Shown here: piece after piece, positions 44,865-53,169 of the stretch
How positions within the stretch are numbered: position 1 is the stretch's first letter
How the letters are laid out: each line of letters opens with the position of its first letter
Assembly: GCA_027605045.1 (NCBI GenBank)
Contig: JAQFWX010000005.1
Location: forward strand, 1,612,001 to 1,676,000
Length of the DNA: 64,000 bases
DNA from: Phallus indusiatus
Taxonomy: Eukaryota; Basidiomycota; Agaricomycetes; Phallales; Phallaceae
Direction of reading: 5' to 3'
The notes under the pieces: model-generated
Told to the model about the DNA's origin: nothing
Database searches by the model: none
Seen by the model: only the letters and a program-made list of their open reading frames with translations
Position numbers and translations under genes: made by a program

Positions 44865-45183
44865 TGTAACGTTTCGCTACTTTTTATAGTGTACCGCTTG
44901 CGGTACACAGTTTATATCACGCTATAGTTTCACACCACAAGTAACAGACCAAGGTGCTGTATTTTTTGTGGAGTAAAACAAGTTGTGCGTGCTGAATCAG
45001 CACGCGCGTAGCTACTACTAATGTATAGTTATTACATAATGGCTCACCGCGTCGCGGCGAGCCAGAGGTGTTAAGCGCCTCTGTTATTAGAGTAAGTAAT
45101 AGTAACTACTGCAGAGGGCGAAGCCCTCTGCATATGCCTAAGCGGCATATACTCAGTCCACCGCATGCGGTGGATCCGTTACA
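44865..45183 (-). repeat. 5' LTR of the Gypsy element (319 bp)
   Basis: Same layout as 34495-34814. At 44889-44908 the hairpin reads GTGTACCGC-TT-GCGGTACAC, where the 3' LTR has GTGTACCG-CGTA-CGGTACAC: the loop has changed and the stem is kept. Confidence 0.9.
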
Positions 45184-45414
45184 AAAATAGAGCATTGTGA
45201 GTGTATTCATTGTGGATCAGTGGTTTATTTCTCAGTGACGTTGCTCATACATGTCTTGTGTTCTGGGTTTGATTCTTGTTGATGGTGTTTTTTTTTTCAG
45301 TGTCGCACACCGAGTACTATCAGTGTGCACTGTTTTTTTCATTGTTTTGTGTTGACTTCTTCATTAGTTTACATCGATTTATTTACAAGGTTATATTGGT
45401 TTATTCATTGTGTT
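45184..45414 (+). other. Sequence between Gypsy and LTR-B, possible continuation of KDZ-like gene
   Basis: Starts with a frame reading IEHCECIHCGSVVYFSV, another CxxC-type pair, then turns into low-complexity T-rich sequence. It may be the other side of the gene split by the Gypsy insertion at 34494, but no target duplication confirms that the flanks belong together. Confidence 0.3.
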
Positions 45415-45422
45415 ACTCTTGT

Positions 45423-45818
45423 TGTTAGGGCTACTCAGCTCAGGCTAGAGGGAGGGGATCCTAAGAGATATATATTGGGAAAATACTAACTACTCACCTA
45501 GAGGGAGGGGATCCTAAGAGAACAAGCTTAGGGACCCTCACTCTAGGTACAGCTACTATATACATAAAACGACGACGCGGCGTGCGGCCCTGACACAGCT
45601 AAGTGCTAGGCGCCCAAACCGAGCCTAAGCGACGTGATGTCACGGGCATCACGCCGGGTACGAGCGCGCGACGCGCGCGAGTAGAGAAAGTGAAATAGAA
45701 ACAGAACAAGGAAACGGAAAACGAAAGTAAAATACGGAAATGATAGATAGAATAGAAACAGAGTGATGCCGATGATAACAATTAGAAAAATGAGAGACGG
45801 CGGTAGTGTACCCTGACA
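45423..45818 (-). mobile_element. Solo LTR-A, inverse (396 bp, TSD CTTGT)
   Basis: TGTTAGGGCTACTCAGCTCA to GTACCCTGACA with CTTGT at 45418-45422 and 45819-45823. The target duplication overlaps the first three bases of LTR-B, so it inserted across the LTR-B boundary after LTR-B was in place. Confidence 0.88.
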
Positions 45819-46133
45819 CTTGTCAGGGTACGTCCCAGGCTCACGGTCATTCTAGTATATTAGCGTAGTATAGTATAACCTACTTAGATGCCTACGTGCT
45901 CTATGTCGGTCATACGGTACCCGGTATACCGGTCCGTACTTGTCCTCGCGTATTCTCCCGAACTCTCCCCGTTTCTCTGTTCGCTTCATTCTGTCATATC
46001 TCCCTCTTTCTCTATGTCATCCGTATGTCCTCGACTACCGCTCTTCCTATTGGTAGATAATGCACCTGATAGCTATTGGTTAGAGATAGCGTAATCATGT
46101 ATATATACAACTGTGCGCGCATGTGTAGTTCCT

Positions 46134-46969
46134 CACTGGAGACATTGTAGGGTTTAGCCAAAAAAAGGATCCTAACAAAATTATGGTTTGAGGCATAGGC
46201 TATTGACAATTTACCAAATTGCAAAATCATATTATAACTAATACTCAGGTCAAGGGATTCTGGCTTGCAAAATTGTCAGTATACTGCTATAATTATCTTA
46301 ACCAAATTATGTAATAATTCTTTATCATATAAGCCTATGATTAATGTTATCCATCTGGTAAAATAATGAATAAAATGAAACTTACATTATCATCATTCAT
46401 ATTGAAGAATGTTCTAAAAATCTTTTTTATATTTATTGTGAAAATATATTTCTATTATAATTTAGATGCATGGATAAACCTTAATTTTAAGCATGAGATT
46501 ACATTGTATAATATCAGAGTTTTCCTGGGAAAACCTTAATAATACAGGGATTCCTGGAAAATCTTGAGAAAACTCTAATGTCACATATTGTGACCTCAAG
46601 TTTTAATTACACAGAAACTCAATATTTCTCACTCCCTCAAAATTATGATGAAAAATTGTACTGATAAGTAATTATATTAACTTCATTATATAATTTTCTC
46701 CTATGGTTAATAATAATATATGTTTTACTTTGTATACTGTTTGATTGAAAAGAAAAAGTTATTGATAGTGTTATATAAGTAAAAATTCTTACATAATTTA
46801 ACTAAGATAAAAATAGCAACATACTGACAATTTTTCAAGTCAGAATCCCTTGATCTGAGTATTAGTTATAATATGATATTACAAGTTAGTGAATTGTCAT
46901 ATGCCTATACCTCAAACTATAATTTTTTTAGGATCCTTTTTTTGGTCAAACCCTACAATGTCTCCAGTG
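46134..46969. mobile_element. CACTA-2 element, copy c (836 bp, TSD CCT)
   Basis: Typical termini, CCT at 46131-46133 and 46970-46972, inserted in LTR-B where the copy at 28625 reads straight through (GTAGTTCCTTGCGC). Confidence 0.9.
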
Positions 46970-46995
46970 CCTTGTGCTATTATAGACTGGGTTAC

Positions 46996-47390
46996 TGTCA
47001 GGGTACGCTACCGCCGTCTCTCATTTTCCTATTTATTATCATCGGCATCATTTTGTTTCTATTTTATTTATCATTTCCGTATTTTACTTTTACTTTCCGT
47101 TTCCTTGTTCTGTCTCTATTCCACTTTCTCTACTCGCGCGCGTCGTGCGCTCGTACCCGGCGTGATGCCCGTGACATCACATCGCTTAGGTTCGGCTTGG
47201 GTGTCTGGCACTTAGCTGTGCCAGGGCCGCACGCCGCATCGTCGTTTTATGTATATAGTAGCTGTACCTAGAGTGAGGGTCCCTAAGCTTGTTCTCTTAG
47301 GATCCCCTCCCTCTAGGTGAGTAGTTAGTTTCCCTTCCAATATATTGTCTTAGGATCCCCTCCCTCTAGTTGAGCTGAGTAGCCCTAACA
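46996..47390 (+). mobile_element. Solo LTR-A (395 bp, TSD GTTAC)
   Basis: TGTCAGGGTACGCTACCGCC to GTAGCCCTAACA with GTTAC on both sides, inserted in LTR-B. Confidence 0.9.
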
Positions 47391-47403
47391 GTTACTGGGT
47401 TAT

Positions 47404-47799
47404 TGTTAGGGCTACTCAGCTCAGGCTAGAGGGAGGGGATCCTAAGTAATATATTGGAAGATAACTATACTACTCACCTAGAGGGAGGGGATCCTAAGAG
47501 AACAAGCTTAGGGACCCTCACTCTAGGTACAGCTACTATATACATAAAACGACGACGTGGCGTGCGGCCCTGACACAGCTAAGTGCCAGGCGCCCAAGCC
47601 GAGCCTAAGTGGCGTGATGTCACGGGCATCACGCCAGGTAGGAGCGCGCAACGCGCGCGAGTAGAGAAAGTGAAATATGGACGGAGAGAATAAACGGGAG
47701 GTAGAAATAACGCACGGGAAATATAAATAAGATAGAAATGGATATATACCGATGATAATAATGAGGAAAAATGAGGGTGCGCGATAGCGTACCCTGACA
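47404..47799 (-). mobile_element. Solo LTR-A, inverse (396 bp, TSD GTTAT)
   Basis: TGTTAGGGCTACTCAGCTCA to GTACCCTGACA with GTTAT on both sides (47399-47403, 47800-47804), inserted in LTR-B 13 bp from the previous copy. The two neighbours form a 0.39-kb inverted repeat. Confidence 0.9.
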
Positions 47800-47859
47800 G
47801 TTATAGTAGCAGTCCAATCCTTAAGTCTTATCGCTGAACGGTCGTGCCCTAACAACTCT

Positions 47860-48313
47860 GAGTGAGCGTGTTCTGGTGTTTTTGTTTGAACAACTTAGCA
47901 GGTTTCCACATGCCCCTCAAGGAGTTATATTGATTTGTTTAGCATGCGTTGTTGAGGACAACATGGCAAAACCTTGTGTGTCATTGTGGCGTAGCTTCAT
48001 CTTCACTAGAAATTTTTGATGTTCAGCGTCAACCAATGAACAAGCCAATGATGTTTACAGTGCATATAGGTGTGCAGACTGATGAACAATTATGTTTCTC
48101 ATTGTGTGGTAGTTTCCCATTGGGAACCTTTGATGTTTGCCATGTAGAATTATAAACACTGATGAGGACCTCTGACAATATCAACACATATTGATGAACG
48201 AGGTGATGAATGAGCGTGTTCTACATTGAGTACATTATCATTTCTCTCATGGGGTGATAATGGGTTTCGCTGAGTAATGACGGTGTACTCTGATGGGTTC
48301 AGTGTGGACTATT
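47860..48313. other. Spacer between LTR-B and CACTA-2, unassigned
   Basis: Contains recurrent phrases such as GAGTGAGCGTGTTCT and GAATGAGCGTGTTCT and a plus-strand ORF 47949-48155 with cysteine-poor sequence of no known family. Probably debris of the same old element or gene as 45184-45414. Confidence 0.35.
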
Positions 48314-49149
48314 CACTGGAGACATTGTAGGGTTTGACCAAAAAAAGGATCCTAAGAAAATTATAGTTCGAGGTATAGGCATATGACAATTCACTAACTT
48401 GTAATATCATATTATAACTAATACTCAGATTAAGGGATTCTGACTTGAATAATCGTCAGTATGTCACTATTTTTATCTTAGTGATATTATATAAGAATTT
48501 TTACTTATATAATACTATCAATCACTTTTTCTATTCAATCAAACAATATACAAAGTAAAACATATATTATTATTAACCATAGCAGAAAATTATATAATGA
48601 AATTGATATAATTACTTATCAATACAATTTTTTATCATAATTATGAGGGAATGAGAAACACTGAGTTTCTGTGTCATTAAAACTTGAAGTCACAATATGT
48701 GACATCAGAGTTTTCTTAAGATTTTCTAGGAATCCCTGTATTATTAAGGTTTTCCTAGGAAAACTCTGATATTACACAGTGTAATCTCATGCTTAAAATT
48801 AATGTTTTTCCATGCATCTAAATTATAATAGAAATATATTTTCACAATAAATATAAAAAACATTTTTAGAACATTCTTCAATATAGATGATGATAATGTA
48901 AGTTTGATTCTATTCATTATTTTACTAAATGGATAATATTAAATATACGCTTATATGATGAATGATTATTACATAATTTAACCTAGATAATTATAACAGT
49001 ATACTGACAATTTTTCAAGTCAGAATTCCTTGACCTGAGTATTAGTTATAATATGATTTTATAATTTGGTAAATTGTCAATTGCCTATGCCTCGAACCAT
49101 AATTTTCTTAGGATCCTTTTTTTGGCTAAACCCTACAATGTCTCCAGTG
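48314..49149. mobile_element. CACTA-2 element, copy d (836 bp, TSD ATT)
   Basis: Typical termini, ATT at 48311-48313 and 49150-49152. By eye the arms are inverted repeats over at least the outer 150 bp. No transposase ORF. Confidence 0.9.
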
Positions 49150-50252
49150 ATTGAAACATTTGGTTTTGGCAACAATACAGTTCATTGGCTTTCATTGACA
49201 TTGTCATTGTTAATTGCGGGTATGTTCGATGTATACTACTACGGACATTACCGAGGAGCAACGATATACACTACTAAACTACGAACTTCAAAAATAAATT
49301 CTGCGGTCAAATATGACCGTGGCTGTCTCATTGGATGACGGCGTTTTTCACTGGCCAATCTGCTGGAATACGATGACGGTCAGGGAAGACCGGTGGCAGC
49401 GCCGGTAGATGCGCACGTACTGCCCTTCCCAGGAAACGCCGGCTTAGTTGATCAAATCTATTTTTATTTATTTTGTATTTACATTGTTCGGGGAACTCCG
49501 GTGGTCACAGGGGTCTCCAGCTCCAATCAGGGCTATTTTTCGATTGAAACCGTGCCGGAGTGCCGAGTCGGACTGGTTCACTGTTCACCGCACTCCACAC
49601 ACCAAATCTTTCTAACCAACGTCTGTCCTTTGCATATATTCCATTTCAACTCAGCTCCGTTCAAACACAACTGACGCATAAAAAATTCCATAGTACAGCT
49701 TTCTACTTAATTGCATTGAAGGGTCTTCACAGTGGTCGTATATGTACCCAAAAATCCACATAAAATAGTAGCGGTCCAAAAAAAAATTCCATTGCACAGA
49801 AATCATACGACTTTGCATCTAAATAAATGCGGTACGAAGCAAGCGAGAAAGGATAGAAAAATGAGACACTATCTAAGAGAATCCCGAGAATAGTCTGAAG
49901 CAAAATTTGTATTCATGGGAATATGAAACAGAGGGATGCGTTGAAAAATGAATGTGACCGTGAGAAATGTAATCCCCTTCTCCCGCTTGAGCTTTTGTCT
50001 AGGTAGTGTAGATTGAACGGTTCTCAGTTCGTATCTCACTTTTTGAACCGCAACGCTCATCGCGTCATCTTTCCATTCTTTCCTATATTGAACAGTATCA
50101 GGGAGAACTTGAAACCTTCCTGATTGTCTCGACTTCCTAAACACTGTATGATATTATACACTCGATAACCGACAATAATCCCATAGCGCAGAAAAGTGAC
50201 AACAAATCAGAAAATATCAAAAACAAAGTACAATATATTTTGAACCATTGCA
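49150..50252. other. Non-coding stretch, no gene recognised
   Basis: Short ORFs (for example 49393-49674) lack domain features or plausible splice partners. AT-rich towards the right, where it precedes the 3' end of the minus-strand gene at 50253. Confidence 0.5.
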
Positions 50253-50846
50253 CTAAGCTTCAAGTGCTCGTGCCATGTCTTTCACTTCCGCGGTCAGCTG
50301 GACCAGTTGTTTGTACCCTTCCTCCGACAACAAATCTACACTCCAACGCGCTGTTGGCGCAGTATCATTTACGCGAATGGGGTCACGAGGGATGGCTGGA
50401 GGTTCGAGAATTTGCGTCGCAGCATCGTAATGGTAAAACGCAAGCCGCGCCCCCATTGCGCTGACGCCGTGTAGCTTAGGGATCCGTAGTTCAGTTATGA
50501 GTTCTCGAACGCGATCCCGCATCTGAGTGTCCGCTTGCTCACGTTTGCTCAGCTCGTTGAGATGACCCGGCGGTTTGATCTCGACATAGAATATGGGGGT
50601 TTGGGTGTTGGTCGATTCGACAATGAAAATTGTGGTAAAGTCAATTGATTGACCAACTGTTGGTCGTTGATACTGTGGCACGACCATGAAATCCTCGTTG
50701 GGTGGAAAAAGATAGTGCAGTATTGTGTTATAAGGACCATAGAGCAAGGATTCTTGGGTAACGTTGTTCACGCCGGAAGGAATGGTGGCGAACTGTTTCA
50801 AAACCCATTTTGGCCAAGGCATGTTAAATTGTAGTGCTCTGTACAT
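50253..50846 (-). CDS. Uncharacterised agaricomycete protein, possible PD-(D/E)XK-like fold
   Basis: Single-exon ORF of 197 residues. The pattern WPKWVLKQFATI, LYGPYNTILHYLFPP, DFMVVPQY, FIVES, PIFYVEIKPPGHL, SKREQADTQMRDRVREL, LHGVSAMGARLAFYHYD and NDTAPTARWSVDLLSEEGY is that of a family often found in mushroom genomes without a known function. The hydrophobic strand ending E-x-K (FYVEIKPP) after an acidic segment recalls the core of restriction-like nucleases; this is a weak inference. No frameshift is seen. The first methionine is at 50846; an internal one at MPWPKWVL is an alternative start. The gene lies inside the 25-kb block flanked by duplication S1, so it came with the block or was trapped by rearrangement. 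Confidence 0.7.
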   Translation of the reverse strand: MYRALQFNMPWPKWVLKQFATIPSGVNNVTQESLLYGPYNTILHYLFPPNEDFMVVPQYQRPTVGQSIDFTTIFIVESTNTQTPIFYVEIKPPGHLNELSKREQADTQMRDRVRELITELRIPKLHGVSAMGARLAFYHYDAATQILEPPAIPRDPIRVNDTAPTARWSVDLLSEEGYKQLVQLTAEVKDMARALEA

Positions 50847-51282
50847 ATAAGCAGGTGGAACTATACTTTCTTTGGGTGATACATACCGCAGGAATGACTG
50901 TCAATAAGATGACAGTGTTGACGTATCATCCAAACGCATTTCAAACTCCGCTGTGGCTGCCGCTCAATTTACTGTTACATAGTGTTGCTCATGGCTTAGC
51001 AGCAACCCTAGGAAGGAAGTTGTTGAATTACTGGATACAGAGTCTGCGAATGCGATGGATATAATAGCGACTGAGGTCGTCTCTGAGAATGTGAAATAGG
51101 CATATGTGCATGCCAGATATGAGCCTGAGAAGGTTGGAAAATTGGATGAGGGGTTGGATGACTCGGAGGAAGGGCAGGGTATGGCAGGGAGCAGGTGGGC
51201 AGAATGCTTGGTGCGTAACCCATGGCTGGCGTCATGATCTCCTGTTGTTTAACACCGGATATTGGATTTCTTGTTTTGGAAG

Positions 51283-51727
51283 TTTTCTCACAGCCTTTAT
51301 TAGCAACAAGCGCCATTGATTACGCTACGGACGCCATTATTCAAATTTCAAAACTCCTTGCGTGAAGCCTTGCGAGACTCCACCTTGCTCATTGTAGCCC
51401 ACGGACTTAACACAGTACGTGTATAATTATACTCGTCTCTTACGTTCAGATATATTTAGTACACATTCCCCAGATCATGGATGCAGACAAGATTATACTT
51501 CTTGTCTTAAGGTAAAGAATTTCAATTTTTGAATGAATGGACATCACAATTAATTTAACTCTACTAATTTGATCTCCGCTGATATGATGAGATTGGGAAG
51601 TTTACTGCTGATTTGATGGGGCTTGGCGGGTAACCGGCCCGCGAGTCAATTTTCGTCAGCCGATCCGATAAGACATAAATTGCCAGGGGACCAGTCTCAG
51701 AATTTTCCAGTGACGTTCTTCACGTTC
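51283..51727 (+). repeat. Segmental direct duplication S1, right copy
   Basis: Matches 25020-25799 with point changes, small insertions (for example TTCAAATTTCAAAACTCC) and a deletion of about 340 bp corresponding to 25227-25556. It ends next to the start codon of the aldo/keto reductase. Confidence 0.85.
51303..51515 (+). pseudogene. ABC transporter 3'-end fragment
   Basis: Carries the NBD2 segment after Walker B ([12 protein letters not shown]), an insertion that shifts the frame, the H-loop region with CACGGA in place of CACCGA (VAHGL instead of VAHRL), the last intron, and the beginning of the last exon (MDADKIILL) before the deletion. It is not expressed as a transporter part. Confidence 0.85.
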
Positions 51728-51733
51728 AATACC

Positions 51734-53071
51734 ATGTCGACCCCCACGCTCAAGCTCAACAACGGATCAGAAATTGAGGTAGTCGGTTTTGGAACTTGGA
51801 AATCTTCCAATGAAGAAGCGGCCAAGGCCGTTGAATGTGCTCTGAGGGCTGGTTATAGAGTCATCGATTGCGCATGGTAACCCGGCCTTTTCTTTTTTCT
51901 TTAGATGATATTCGCTGAAAGTATGCGTAAGGGGATACGATAATGAAGAAGGAGTCGGTCAAGGTATCAAGGCATCAGGAGTTCCCAGAGAAGAAATCTG
52001 TATCATCAGGTTTGCTTCTGAATCCCTTTGTCGGGTATTCGTTACCCGTCTACGCGTCCTACTAATGCTTTTCCTTAGCAAGCTTTGGTCCACGTATCAT
52101 CGTAAAGTAGAGGAAAACCTGGATGAATCTCTTAAGAGATTAGGGACCGATTATCTGGACTGTATGTGTGATTTTGTTGGGGTCCATGGAATTGCGTCTG
52201 AACAAACACTGAATACTTTAGTATACCTTATGCATTGGCCGTGCCCTGTGTGTGCAATCTTTCATTTAATTCGTTTATTTAATCGCATTCTTCAGATGAA
52301 TCCGAATGGAACACCCAAGAAAATGCCCCTCCGTCCGAATGGGATGCGAGACGTCGACGATGAATGGCCCATCACCCAAACTTGGAAACAAATGGAAGAA
52401 ATGTACAAGAAGGGAAAAGTGAAAGCAATCGGTGTTTCAAACTTTTCACGAATGAAACTCGAGGAGATTTTGCCTACTGCCGAGATCAAGCCTGTTGTGG
52501 ACCAACTCGAGCTTCATTTATATAACCCTCAGCACAAGTTGCTCGAGTATTTGAAGAGTCTGGATATTGTTCCTCAGGCATATTCGCCTTTGGGGTCTGT
52601 GTGGTTGAATGAGTTAATAATGCGTTTGTGCTGATTTATTCTCAAATAGATCAACAGGAGCTCCTCTTTTGCAAGACGAGACTGCTAACCAAATAGCAAA
52701 GAAGTACAACGTCACCGTGACCGCTGTATTATTGGGTTACCTTAGTGCGTAATACTTAAATTTATAAGCTTCAGGTCTCATTAAAGCGAAAACAGTCAAG
52801 AGAGACATCGTAATCCTTCCTAAGTCTACCACGCCGCACAGAATTCAAGAGAATTTCACCGCCTCACAGGACTTCGCTAGACGTGTTTCACAAGAAGATT
52901 TCGAAATACTGGACAAAGTTGCCATCAATGGCAAGCAGAAACGGTTTATAATGCCGCCATGGGTGAGTACTACTTGCAACACGCCCGAAAAAAAATGACA
53001 ATGTGCTTTAATAATTTCATATTTCGCAGCCTATTCCTTTGGGTTTCGACGACTGGCCACAGAACCTTTAA
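51734..53071 (+). CDS. Aldo/keto reductase (classical AKR, glycerol/aldose reductase-like), intact
   Basis: Cytosolic NAD(P)H-dependent carbonyl reductase. Exons 51734-51876, 51932-52009, 52079-52161, 52222-52247, 52296-52594, 52650-52744, 52775-52962, 53030-53071; phases agree, 317 residues, the normal family length. The start MSTPTLKLNNGSEIEVVGFG is typical. Catalytic tetrad D45 and Y50 (RVIDCAWGYDNE), K75 (ISKLW) and H106 (YLMHWP); further family motifs are KAIGVSNFS, QLELHLYNPQ, YSPLGS and VILPKSTTPHRI. Exon 4 is only 26 nt. It is distinct from the aryl-alcohol dehydrogenase at 7242. Substrate not predictable; close fungal relatives reduce sugars, glyceraldehyde or aliphatic aldehydes. 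Its upstream region is the right copy of duplication S1, so its native promoter is still adjacent to it while the ABC gene is 25 kb away. Confidence 0.92.
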
Positions 53072-53169
53072 AGAGACATTAGACTTGATGACGAACTAGT
53101 CTTACAATGTTACAGAGAACACCAAAGTTTGAATAATAATATATAATAGCACCCGCCCTGAGACTACTG

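Larger units (their letters stand above)
34495..45183 (-). mobile_element. Ty3/Gypsy chromovirus-type LTR retrotransposon with nested insertions
   Basis: Complete element on the minus strand: 5' LTR 44865-45183, leader with a short ORF, gag-pol 42437-36768, additional ORF 36633-34876, polypurine tract 34824-34815, 3' LTR 34495-34814. A solo LTR-E (43420-43771) and a CACTA-2 (43814-44649) have inserted in the leader; without them the element is about 9.5 kb. The two LTRs differ at about 20 of 320 positions by eye, so the insertion is not recent. Flanking pentamers do not match (CCGAT against AAAAT), which suggests a recombinant or an altered flank. The entire element is packed with short perfect inverted repeats. 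No tRNA-type primer site was evident next to the 5' LTR. Confidence 0.9.
45420..47854 (+). mobile_element. LTR-B (TSD ACTCT) with four nested insertions
   Basis: Flanked by ACTCT at 45415-45419 and 47855-47859. It is interrupted by LTR-A inverse (45423-45818), CACTA-2 (46134-46969), LTR-A (46996-47390) and L. Confidence 0.85.

Noticed and set aside
34491..45190. Target-site duplication for the Gypsy element
   Set aside because: Flanking pentamers CCGAT and AAAAT differ; a shared one could not be found within a few bases of either end.
51008..51316. Minus-strand proline/serine-rich ORF
   Set aside because: Overlaps the non-coding start of duplication S1 and has no family resemblance or conserved copy.
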